From Gammaproteobacteria bacterium (GTDB lineage Bacteria; Pseudomonadota; Gammaproteobacteria; HK1), in assembly GCA_020444775.1 (NCBI GenBank), contig JAGRHX010000591.1, forward strand, positions 1 to 7,110: 7,110 nucleotides of DNA, written 5' to 3'. Made by a program: the position numbers and the translations under genes. The notes beneath the pieces were generated by a model. The model was not told the DNA's origin. It searched no databases and saw only the letters and a program-made list of their open reading frames with translations. Below, piece by piece: positions 1 to 7,063 of the stretch. How positions within the stretch are numbered: the first letter of the stretch is position 1; each line of letters begins with the position of its first letter.

Positions 1-1
1 C

Positions 2-1216
<1,215 letters not shown>

Positions 1217-1367
1217 CCCCTCACCGGGCACGAATTCGCATGCCGTTTCGCGCCCGCCGACGGTTGTCGCCGCGCCCGACCCGGCGCGCGCTGGACTGGA
1301 GGACTGCGTCCGTGCGAGTCCGGGCGGCGCGGTGGCCAACGGATTCCAAGACGCACGATAGCGGCCT

Positions 1368-2741
1368 ATGAAAATCATCATCCTCGGCGCCGGACAGGTG
1401 GGCAGCTCTGTGGCCGGATCGCTGGTCAACGAGGCCAACGATATCACCGTCGTCGATACCGACCCGGATTGCCTGCGTACCCTGCAGGACCACTACGACC
1501 TGCGCACCGTGAACGGTCACGGCTCGCACCCGGCGGTGTTGCGTCGAGCAGGGGCCGAGGATGCGGACATGCTGGTGGCCGTGACCAACAGCGATGAGAC
1601 CAACATCGTTGCCTGCCAGGTGGCGTACACGCTGTTCAACACGCCGACCAAGATTGCCCGGGTACGCGCCCCCGAGTACCTGGAGTTCCGCGATCTGTTC
1701 GCGGTCGACGCCATGCCGATCGACTATCTGATCAGCCCCGAGCAGCTGGTCGTGGAGCACATCGTCAAGCTCATCGACACCCCGGGCGCGCTGCAGGTGC
1801 TGGACTTCGCCGGCGGCCGTGTGCGGCTGGTCGGTCTCAAGGCGACCTATGGCGGACCATTCACGGGTCAGACGATTGGCAGTCTGGGTCAGGTCCTGCC
1901 CAGCATCGAAACCCGGGTAGCGGCCTTGTATCGGCGCGAGCGCGCGGTCGACACGCTGCCCGAGACCGTGATCGAGGCCGGCGACGAGGTGTTCTTCGTC
2001 GCCGCTACCGAGCACATCCAGAAGCTGCTCGGCGTGGTCCGCAAGCAAGAGCAGACGGTGCGTCGCGTGATGATTGCCGGCGGTGGCAACATAGGCGTGC
2101 ATCTGGCCGGCAAGCTCGAGCAGAACTACAACGTCAAGGTCATCGAGCACAGTGTGCTACGCGCCAAGGCCATCGCCCGGCAGCTGGACAAGGCCATCGT
2201 CCTGCAGGGCGACGCCGCCGACGAGGATCTGCTGCGCGAGGAGAACATCGACAACACCGACGTCTTCTGCGCGGTCACCAACGACGATCAGGTGAACATC
2301 CTTGCCGCGATGCTCGCCAAACGCATGGGCGCACGCAAGGTGATGGCGCTGATCAACCGTAGTGCCTATGTAGATCTCGTGCAGAGCAGCATCATCGATA
2401 TCGCGATATCACCCCAGCAGGCCACCATCGGGAGTCTGCTCGCGCACGTGCGCCGTGGCGACGTGGTCGTCGTCCACAGCCTGCGTCGCGGTGCCGCGGA
2501 GAGTATCGAGGCCGTTGCTCACGGTGACCGGCGCACGTCACGCGTGGTGGGGCGCAGTGTCAGCGAGATCAGTCTGCCCAAGGGCGCGACCATCGACGCC
2601 ATCGTTCGCGCTGAAGAGGTCATCATCGCCAACGATCAGACCGTCATCGAGGCGGACGACCACGTGATCATGTTCATGTCCGACAAGCGGCGAGTTGCCG
2701 AGGTGGAAAAGCTCTTCCAGGTCGGACTGACGTTCATCTGA
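1368..2741 (+). CDS. trkA: Trk potassium uptake system, NAD-binding regulatory subunit TrkA
   Basis: Cytoplasmic peripheral subunit that gates the K+-translocating protein TrkH/TrkG in response to bound nucleotides (NAD(H), ATP/ADP in studied homologues). The 457 residues match the usual length (E. coli about 458). Two RCK halves are visible. The first has the Rossmann motif GAGQVG (7-12) with an acidic residue at the end of the second strand (Asp30). The second has GGGNIG (238-243) with Glu260. Each is followed by a TrkA-C-like segment (about 140-220 and 370-457). The start MKIIILGAGQVG is the family's normal N-terminus, although the sequence before the ATG (acgatagcggcct) has no clear Shine-Dalgarno. 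trkH starts 22 bases after the stop, so the two genes are very likely co-transcribed. ntrX lies upstream in the same direction. No promoter was recognised in the 151-base gap. Confidence 0.96.
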   Translation: MKIIILGAGQVGSSVAGSLVNEANDITVVDTDPDCLRTLQDHYDLRTVNGHGSHPAVLRRAGAEDADMLVAVTNSDETNIVACQVAYTLFNTPTKIARVRAPEYLEFRDLFAVDAMPIDYLISPEQLVVEHIVKLIDTPGALQVLDFAGGRVRLVGLKATYGGPFTGQTIGSLGQVLPSIETRVAALYRRERAVDTLPETVIEAGDEVFFVAATEHIQKLLGVVRKQEQTVRRVMIAGGGNIGVHLAGKLEQNYNVKVIEHSVLRAKAIARQLDKAIVLQGDAADEDLLREENIDNTDVFCAVTNDDQVNILAAMLAKRMGARKVMALINRSAYVDLVQSSIIDIAISPQQATIGSLLAHVRRGDVVVVHSLRRGAAESIEAVAHGDRRTSRVVGRSVSEISLPKGATIDAIVRAEEVIIANDQTVIEADDHVIMFMSDKRRVAEVEKLFQVGLTFI

Positions 2742-2763
2742 CGCCGGGCATCGCGCACGGACC

Positions 2764-4215
2764 ATGCAATTCCTCTCGATACAACGTCTGCTCGGCGTGC
2801 TGCTCGCGCTGTTCAGCACGACCATGATCCCGCCCATGGTCGTCTCCTGGTATTACGAGGACGGCTCGCTGCTAGCGTTCCTGAGCGCCTTGCTGTTCAT
2901 CCTCTGCTCGGGTCTGGCGCTATGGCTACCGGCGCGTCACGTGCGTCGGGATCTGCGGGTGCGCGACGGGTTCATCGTCGTCGTCATGTTCTGGACGGCG
3001 CTCGGCCTGTCCGGGAGCCTGCCGCTGATGCTGGCTGACCGGCCGCACATGCCACCGGCGGATGCCGTCTTCGAATCCATCTCCGGGCTTACAACGACCG
3101 GTGCAACCGTCATCACCGGTATCGATGGGCTACCAAAGGCCGTGCTCTTCTATCGGCAGCTCCTGCAATGGCTGGGGGGCATGGGCATCATCGTGCTCGC
3201 GGTCGCCGTGCTCCCCATGCTCGGCATCGGTGGCATGCAGCTGTATCGCGCCGAAACGCCCGGCCCTCTCAAGGACAACAAGCTGACACCGAGAATCACC
3301 GAAACGGCAAAGGCCCTGTGGTACATCTATCTGGGGCTCACGGTGCTGTGCACGCTGGGCTATCTGCTGGCGGGCATGGACCTGTTCGACGCGATCTCGC
3401 ACAGCTTCTCCACCGTCGCCATCGGCGGCTTCTCGACCCACGACGAAAGCCTCGGATACTTCGACAGTCCGCTGGTGGAGATGGTCGCAGTGGTCTTCAT
3501 GTTCCTGGCCGGGATCAATTTCGCGCTGCATTTCATGGTCTGGCGCGCCCGTCAGTGGAGCATCTACCTGCAGGACTCGGAGTTCCGCTTCTATACCGTG
3601 CTGCTGATGCTGGTCACGGTCATCACCTCGGTCTCTCTGTTCACCACCGCGACCTTCGAGAACCCACTCGATGCCTTGCGCTATGGCTTGTTTCAGACCG
3701 TCTCGATCGCCACCACCACCGGCTTCACCACCCATGGCTATTACATCTGGCCCGGGTTCCTGCCGGTGCTGTTGCTGTTTGCGAGCTTCGTCGGCGGCTG
3801 TGCAGGCTCTGTAGGCGGTGGCCTGAAGGTGATTCGTGTGCTACTTCTGCTCAAGCAGGGGGGACGCGAGATCATGCGGCTCATCCACCCCAACGCCGAG
3901 ATCACCATCAAGGTCGGAGGCACCTTCATGCCCTACCGCGTCATGGACGCGGTTTGGGGATTCTTTGCCGCCTACGTCGGCACCTTCTGCGTGCTGATGC
4001 TGGGTCTGATGGCGACCGGCCTCGACCAGATCACGGCCTTCTCCGCGGTCGCCGCCTGCATGAACAACCTGGGACCGGGACTGGGTGACGTTGGTGCCCA
4101 TTACGGCGAGATCAGTGACTCGGCAAAATGGCTGCTGTGCGCGGCTATGTTGCTCGGGCGGCTCGAGGTATTTACGGTCCTGGTGATACTCTCACCGGCC
4201 TTCTGGCGGAGTTAG
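2764..4215 (+). CDS. trkH: Trk potassium uptake system, K+-translocating membrane protein TrkH
   Basis: Inner-membrane K+ channel/transporter subunit of the SKT superfamily that works with TrkA. The 483 residues equal the typical TrkH length. The protein is strongly hydrophobic, with segments at about 8-30, 35-56, 70-91, 128-155, 184-205, 238-260, 275-296, 330-350, 395-420 and 455-480. All four pore loops with their filter glycines are recognisable: TTTGATV (110-116), TVAIGGFST (217-225), TTTGFTT (317-323) and NNLGPGLG (434-441). The intramembrane-loop region GGCAGSVGGGLKVIR (344-358) and the segment MRLIHPNAEI (371-380) are also typical of TrkH/TrkG. The ATG at 2764 gives the standard N-terminus, but the ribosome binding site is weak (only acgga nearby). 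It directly follows trkA, forming a complete TrkA-TrkH pair. TrkG is a close alternative name, and the two cannot be told apart from sequence alone. Confidence 0.96.
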   Translation: MQFLSIQRLLGVLLALFSTTMIPPMVVSWYYEDGSLLAFLSALLFILCSGLALWLPARHVRRDLRVRDGFIVVVMFWTALGLSGSLPLMLADRPHMPPADAVFESISGLTTTGATVITGIDGLPKAVLFYRQLLQWLGGMGIIVLAVAVLPMLGIGGMQLYRAETPGPLKDNKLTPRITETAKALWYIYLGLTVLCTLGYLLAGMDLFDAISHSFSTVAIGGFSTHDESLGYFDSPLVEMVAVVFMFLAGINFALHFMVWRARQWSIYLQDSEFRFYTVLLMLVTVITSVSLFTTATFENPLDALRYGLFQTVSIATTTGFTTHGYYIWPGFLPVLLLFASFVGGCAGSVGGGLKVIRVLLLLKQGGREIMRLIHPNAEITIKVGGTFMPYRVMDAVWGFFAAYVGTFCVLMLGLMATGLDQITAFSAVAACMNNLGPGLGDVGAHYGEISDSAKWLLCAAMLLGRLEVFTVLVILSPAFWRS

Positions 4216-4224
4216 CCCGCCTTT
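4205..4224 (+). terminator. Weak candidate terminator at the trkH stop
   Basis: A 5-bp stem GGCGG (4205-4209) / CCGCC (4217-4221) with a 7-base loop spans the trkH stop codon and is followed by TTTCT. The stem and T-run are both short. It might attenuate transcription between trkH and the TPR gene, but it may equally be chance in GC-rich DNA. Confidence 0.2.
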
Positions 4225-4283
4225 CTCAGTGCGCCGTACATTCACCCGGTGCCTGCGTACAGGGCTGTCGTATAGGGCTATCG

Positions 4284-4607
4284 ATGTCTGGACCCGACAT
4301 GATCACCAAGCTGCAGTCGATGCTCGACAAGGGCCAGGATTCGGCATTGTTGCGATTCACGCTGGCCAGCGCGCTGGCCGGTTCCGGCGAGCACGAGCGC
4401 GCGCTGCCACATCTTCAGCGTGCGCTCGAGCAGGATCCACGCTACTCGGCGGCCTGGAAGCAGCTCGGCCGCTCGCTCGCAGAGCTACAGCGCGTGGACG
4501 AGGCGCGCCAGGCCTTTACGGACGGAATTGCCTGCGCGCAGGCACGTGGTGACAAGCAGGCCGAACGCGAGATGCGGGTGTTCCTCAAGCGCCTGCAGAA
4601 GTCCTGA
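4284..4607 (+). CDS. Small tetratricopeptide-repeat (TPR) protein, function unknown
   Basis: Predicted 107-residue soluble protein with no signal peptide or membrane segment. Two TPR units are visible: about 20-53 (ALLRFTLASALAGSGEHERA, then LPHLQRALEQDP) and about 54-87 (YSAAWKQLGRSLAELQRVDE, then ARQAFTDGIACA). They show the usual small/large residue pattern and the Pro closing repeat 1. A basic C-terminal helix follows (91-107). TPRs mediate protein-protein contacts; the partner is unknown. The ATG at 4284 is chosen because AGGG (4274-4277) lies 6 bases upstream. The frame stays open back to 4128, but that start would overlap trkH by 88 bases and adds residues with no TPR character. An internal ATG at 4299 is a weaker alternative. 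The gene lies 68 bases after trkH on the same strand and converges on pyrD with 35 bases between stops. Confidence 0.8.
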   Translation: MSGPDMITKLQSMLDKGQDSALLRFTLASALAGSGEHERALPHLQRALEQDPRYSAAWKQLGRSLAELQRVDEARQAFTDGIACAQARGDKQAEREMRVFLKRLQKS

Positions 4608-4642
4608 AGGCGGCCACCGACGAGGCCCGAAGCAAGCGGCCC

Positions 4643-5653
4643 TCAGGCGACGCTTCGCCAGGCCTCCGCCCCCTGATTGAGCTGCAGGGCACCGGTCAGC
4701 TCCGACACGTTCGACATGCCGTGGCGCTTCAGATAGTCGACGATGCCCGCGTTGATCGACTGGCACACCAACGGGTCGTAGAACAGCGCGGTGCCCACAC
4801 CAACCGCCGTCGCGCCGGCAAGCAGGAACTCGATGGCGTCGGTCGCGTTCTGGATGCCCCCTTGCCCGATTATCGGTACCTGGTGCGATCGCGCGACCTG
4901 ATAGACCTGATGCACCTTCAGCAAGGCCAGCGGCTTGACCGCCGGTCCGCTCAGCCCGCCCTGGTTGCTGCCGATGACCGTCCGCCGGGCCTCGATATCG
5001 ATGGCCATGCCCATGAAGGTATTGACCACGGACAACCCGTTCGTGCCAGCCTCTATGCAGCGTCGGGCATTGTCGGCGATGTCGGTCTGGTTGGGGGACA
5101 GCTTGGTGATGATCGGTTTGCTGGTTCGACGCCTGCAGGCCTCGACCACCCGCGCCGACATCTCGGGATCGTTGCCGAAGGCGGCGCCACCTTCCTTGAC
5201 GTTCGGACAGGAGATATTGATCTCCAGCGCGTCGACCGGCGAATCATCGAAGATCCCGGTGACCTCGGCATATTCTTCGAGCGAAGCACCGGAAACGTTG
5301 GCGATGAAGCGGGTCTCACTGAAATCCAGGGTCGGCAGGATCCGATCCACCACCGCGCGTGCCCCGGGGTTCTGCAGACCGATCGAGTTGAGCATGCCGC
5401 TGGCGGTCTCGTAGATCCTGTGCGGCTCGTTGCCCAGACGCGGGTTGAGGGTAGTGCCCTTCAGGCAGATGGCGCCCACGTCGCGGTTCGAGAAGCCACG
5501 CACCCGCGTATACTCCTCGCCGAAGCCTACGCAGCCCGACAGCAGGACGATAGGGCTGTTCAAGCTCAGACCACACAGCCGCGAACGCAACGCGGCACTG
5601 GCGGCAGCGTCCGCCCCCAGGTCGGGCCGGATGTCCATCGATTGATCGCTCAT
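4643..5653 (-). CDS. pyrD: Dihydroorotate dehydrogenase, class 1 (PyrDB-like catalytic subunit)
   Basis: FMN enzyme that oxidises dihydroorotate to orotate, step four of de novo pyrimidine synthesis. The 336 residues (from MSDQSMDIRP) follow the class 1B pattern: SGCVGFGEEY (39-48), CLKGTT (63-68, FMN/substrate lysine), ETASGMLNSIGLQNPG (82-97), EINISCPNVKEGG (144-156), TKLSPN (183-188), GGLSGPAVKP (232-241), QGGIQNATDA (264-273) and VGTAL (286-290). Cys149 sits where class 1 enzymes have their catalytic base; class 2 enzymes have Ser. There is no N-terminal membrane-binding extension of the class 2 type and no C-terminal ferredoxin domain as in PreA. Class 1B enzymes normally need the FAD/iron-sulfur partner PyrK, which is absent from this window. 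The start is uncertain: ATG at 5653 overlaps the trmL ATG, ATG at 5638 would shorten the protein by 5 residues, and further in-frame ATGs lie upstream inside trmL. Confidence 0.93.
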   Translation of the reverse strand: MSDQSMDIRPDLGADAAASAALRSRLCGLSLNSPIVLLSGCVGFGEEYTRVRGFSNRDVGAICLKGTTLNPRLGNEPHRIYETASGMLNSIGLQNPGARAVVDRILPTLDFSETRFIANVSGASLEEYAEVTGIFDDSPVDALEINISCPNVKEGGAAFGNDPEMSARVVEACRRRTSKPIITKLSPNQTDIADNARRCIEAGTNGLSVVNTFMGMAIDIEARRTVIGSNQGGLSGPAVKPLALLKVHQVYQVARSHQVPIIGQGGIQNATDAIEFLLAGATAVGVGTALFYDPLVCQSINAGIVDYLKRHGMSNVSELTGALQLNQGAEAWRSVA

Positions 5654-6140
5654 GTTTGACATCATCCTGTTCGAGCCGGAGATTGCACCCAATACCGGCA
5701 ATGTTATCAGGCTGTGCGCCAACGCCGGGACCCGGTTACACCTGATAGAGCCACTGGGATTTGAGCTCGACGAGCCGCGGCTGAGACGCGCCGGGCTCGA
5801 CTACCACGAGCTGACCGTTGTCCGGACCCATCCCTCCTTGCACGACTGTCTGCAGACACTCGCTCCTGCCAACCTGTACGCCTTCTCGCGCCGCGCCTCA
5901 CGGTGCTATACCTCGGTCGGGTTCGCGCCGGGAGACGCCCTGCTGTTCGGTCCGGAGACACGCGGGCTGCCGGCCATGGTCCTGGAGCAGGACTCGGTCA
6001 CCGCGACGCTGCGACTGCCGATGCGACCGGGCAATCGCAGTCTCAATCTGTCCAACGCGGTCGCCATCGCCTGCTATGAGGCCTGGCGGCAAAGTGGCTT
6101 CGCCGGAGCGGAGGACGACGGCGGCACGGGTCGGACCTGA
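5652..6140 (+). CDS. trmL: tRNA (cytidine(34)/5-cmnm-uridine(34)-2'-O)-methyltransferase TrmL
   Basis: SPOUT-class enzyme that uses S-adenosylmethionine to methylate the 2'-OH of wobble base 34 in certain leucine tRNAs; it acts as a dimer in the cytoplasm. The 162 residues match the short SPOUT family (E. coli TrmL/YibK 157). The N-terminus MFDIILFEPEIAPNTGNVIR aligns with the E. coli start, which fixes the ATG at 5652. Further landmarks are RLCANAG (20-26), RLRRAGLDYHE (43-53), LLFGPETRGLP (97-107, SAM-binding knot loop) and MRPGNRSLNLSNAVAIACYE (124-143, knot and dimer region). The last residues (GAEDDGGTGRT) are a variable tail. No Shine-Dalgarno is visible before the ATG, which lies within or next to the 5' end of divergently read pyrD. 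Any promoter must therefore sit in pyrD coding DNA. A stable hairpin follows the stop. Confidence 0.95.
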   Translation: MFDIILFEPEIAPNTGNVIRLCANAGTRLHLIEPLGFELDEPRLRRAGLDYHELTVVRTHPSLHDCLQTLAPANLYAFSRRASRCYTSVGFAPGDALLFGPETRGLPAMVLEQDSVTATLRLPMRPGNRSLNLSNAVAIACYEAWRQSGFAGAEDDGGTGRT

Positions 6141-6148
6141 CTACCCTC

Positions 6149-6172
6149 CGGGATGCGGAGACGCACGTCCCG
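6149..6172 (+). terminator. GNRA-capped hairpin just after trmL (possible 3' end)
   Basis: An inverted repeat begins 9 bases after the trmL stop. CGGGA (6149-6153) pairs with TCCCG (6168-6172), and TGCG (6154-6157) pairs with CGCA (6162-6165) around a GAGA tetraloop, with a 2-base bulge at 6166-6167. GAGA fits the stable GNRA loop class in RNA. No T-run follows, so it is not a classical intrinsic terminator; it may protect a 3' end or act with Rho. Confidence 0.4.
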
Positions 6173-6338
6173 CGCTGCTGACAGAAACGCCCGTGACGGG
6201 GAAGCTGGTGACGCAGACGCCGGGCGCCCGAGAGGCGCGGCGGCAGGCGGCGGGCGCCGGTAAAGACGGGGGCCGGCGCGGCATGCGGTGGTGATGTTCG
6301 GCCGTCCCTGGCCTACCCTCGTTCGTGAGGCACCGGAT
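6173..6338. other. Non-coding gap between trmL and the XRE gene
   Basis: Very GC-rich spacer between the 3' ends of two convergent genes. It contains an 8-bp inverted repeat GGCGCCCG (6223-6230) / CGGGCGCC (6251-6258) with a 20-base loop and no adjacent T-run on either strand. The open frames across it translate to Arg/Pro/Ala-rich sequence without recognisable domains. No RNA gene was seen. Confidence 0.5.
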
Positions 6339-6692
6339 TCAGTGCGCCGGGTCCTCGCGAGCAATCTTCAGGATCATCTCCTTGAGCGCCGAACGGTGTG
6401 GCTCTTCGAGCTTGGACCAGGCCCGTGCGGTCTCCACTGCCTCCTGCTCTATGCCGTCCATGACCTCGACGCCGTACATCAGCCACGCCGGGCTGACCGA
6501 GAGCGCGTCAGCAATCTGATCGATATTCCTCGGGTGCTTGCACTTGCCGGTCTCGATGCGTTGGACCACTGCCTGGCTGGTTCCCACGGTATGCGCAAGC
6601 TGGTGTTGAGTAAGACCCTTTCTCAGGCGAACCCTCGTCAACCTGGCGCCCAGGCTGTCCGACTCGGTTCTTTCTCTTGGAAACTTATGCAT
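6339..6692 (-). CDS. XRE (Cro/CI)-family helix-turn-helix transcriptional regulator
   Basis: Predicted 117-residue DNA-binding protein. The HTH domain covers about 14-75: helix 1 GARLTRVRLRKG, helix 2 LTQHQLAHTVG (27-37), recognition helix TSQAVVQRIETG (38-49), then NIDQIADALSVSPAWLMYG (57-74). This is the classic lambda-repressor-like fold ending in the common 'SPAWLMYG' signature. The C-terminal 40 residues (EAVETARAWSKLEEPHRSAL and onward) are probably helical and may dimerise; there is no peptidase domain of the LexA/CI type. The ATG at 6692 is preceded by an A/T-rich patch (ctaactaaaaa) and a run of six G about 11 bases upstream, so the ribosome binding site is atypical. No toxin, phage or metabolic partner is visible, so the target is unknown. 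It may be autoregulated through sites in the upstream gap. Confidence 0.85.
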   Translation of the reverse strand: MHKFPRERTESDSLGARLTRVRLRKGLTQHQLAHTVGTSQAVVQRIETGKCKHPRNIDQIADALSVSPAWLMYGVEVMDGIEQEAVETARAWSKLEEPHRSALKEMILKIAREDPAH

Positions 6693-6747
6693 TTTTTAGT
6701 TAGCCCCCCACGTCATCTGAGTCGCATTGCTGCGGCTGCGGATCCCA

Positions 6748-6767
6748 ACACAGGAATGACACAGGAA
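6748..6767. repeat. Tandem direct repeat ACACAGGAA, 11-bp period
   Basis: ACACAGGAA occurs exactly twice, at 6748-6756 and 6759-6767, separated by TG. The 11-bp period places both copies on the same face of the helix, 56-75 bases upstream of the XRE start codon. This fits a tandem operator half-site, but function is inferred only from position. Confidence 0.5.
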
Positions 6768-6816
6768 AGTTGAAACGGCTCACACTACGGGGGCAAATAA
6801 CATTGTCTGAACGACC

Positions 6817-6834
6817 CGCATCCGCACGCATCCG
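6817..6834. repeat. Tandem direct repeat CGCATCCG, 10-bp period
   Basis: CGCATCCG occurs at 6817-6824 and 6827-6834, separated by CA. The second copy merges into the palindrome GCATC-C-GATGC (6828-6838). Either the repeat or the palindrome could be a protein-binding site; chance is also possible at this length. Confidence 0.4.
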
Positions 6835-6844
6835 ATGCAGCTTC

Positions 6845-6855
6845 AACACGGTGTT
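6845..6855. promoter_or_regulatory. Short palindrome AACAC-G-GTGTT
   Basis: A perfect 5-bp inverted repeat around one central base. Its centre lies 17 bp from that of the palindrome at 6828-6838. It resembles a small HTH-dimer operator in form only; no known consensus was matched. Confidence 0.25.
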
Positions 6856-7012
6856 TTCTTATTCCACGCGGATGGATGCCGTCGACGTCGTCAACGCCGG
6901 ACCGCGGCGGACCGGTCGCTCGTCACTCGTCTTCCCGCGCTCGTGTCCGAACCGACTCGGCAGCCGGCGCGCCAGGCGTGGTGCCGGCCGACTGCGCCGA
7001 ACCCAAGCTGCA

Positions 7013-7063
7013 GATCCATGGGATTGATCCAAGGGGGAGTGATCCATGGGGGCTGGATCCATG
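7013..7063 (+). repeat. Fourfold GATCC repeat cluster with three embedded ATGs
   Basis: GATCC starts at 7013, 7026, 7041 and 7056 (spacings 13, 15, 15). It continues as ATGGG, AAGGG, ATGGG and ATGAC. Three units therefore contain an ATG (7018, 7046, 7061), and the middle units supply G-rich Shine-Dalgarno-like sequence. It looks like duplication of a translation-start segment. The 15-base steps keep the reading frame, so the ATGs at 7046 and 7061 are in phase. Confidence 0.55.
7032..7039 (+). promoter_or_regulatory. Strong Shine-Dalgarno before the ATG at 7046
   Basis: AGGGGGAG (7032-7039), containing GGAG at 7036-7039, lies 6 bases before the ATG at 7046. This is the best ribosome binding site in the window, and it decides the start proposed for the partial ORF. 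Confidence 0.45.

Larger units (their letters stand above)
6693..7045. other. Gene-free upstream region between the XRE gene and the ORF at 7046
   Basis: About 350 bases with no convincing protein. Open frames here are short, start without a good ribosome binding site and translate to Arg-rich, domain-free sequence. The stretch holds two direct repeats with near-helical periods, two 11-bp palindromes and the first half of a GATCC repeat cluster. It sits upstream of the XRE gene (- strand) and of the possible gene at 7046 (+ strand), as a divergent control region would. I found no convincing -35/-10 pair: TTGAAA at 6770-6775 has no good -10 at the right distance. Confidence 0.5.

Noticed and set aside
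1271..1288. 6-bp GC hairpin CGCGCC/GGCGCG between ntrX and trkA
   Set aside because: No T-run follows, the sequence is extremely GC-rich and such short stems arise easily; not enough to call a terminator.
4128..4283. N-terminal extension of the TPR gene from an ATG at 4128
   Set aside because: It would overlap trkH by 88 bases, adds sequence with no TPR pattern, and the ATG at 4284 has a properly spaced AGGG.
4628..4657. Inverted repeat CGAAGC/GCTTCG at the convergent TPR-pyrD junction
   Set aside because: The stem is only 6 bp with an 18-base loop, extends into the pyrD 3' end and has no T-run; not a convincing bidirectional terminator.
5656..5684. Perfect -35 hexamer TTGACA at 5656-5661
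   Set aside because: It lies inside the trmL coding start; the -10 position (GAGATT) matches poorly and a promoter there would start transcription within trmL. Probably chance.
6223..6258. 8-bp inverted repeat GGCGCCCG/CGGGCGCC downstream of the XRE gene
   Set aside because: Its 20-base loop, missing T-run on both strands and GC-only stem make a terminator call unsupported; noted only in the gap description.
6074..6364. 96-codon open frame on the - strand across the trmL-XRE gap
   Set aside because: It overlaps both neighbours, translates to Arg/Pro/Ser/Ala-rich sequence with no domain, and looks like a GC-rich shadow.
6682..6701. Possible operator AACT...ATGCAT...AGTT at the XRE start
   Set aside because: The outer arms are not symmetric about the central ATGCAT, so it is not a true palindrome.
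6288..6773. 161-codon open frame on the + strand opposite the XRE gene
   Set aside because: The antisense XRE frame has a clear HTH domain; this frame has none and is its shadow.
6770..7027. TTG-started 85-codon frame preceded by AGGAA
   Set aside because: The AGGAA is only 2 bases from the TTG, the product is Arg-rich without a domain, and no homologous pattern is recognisable.
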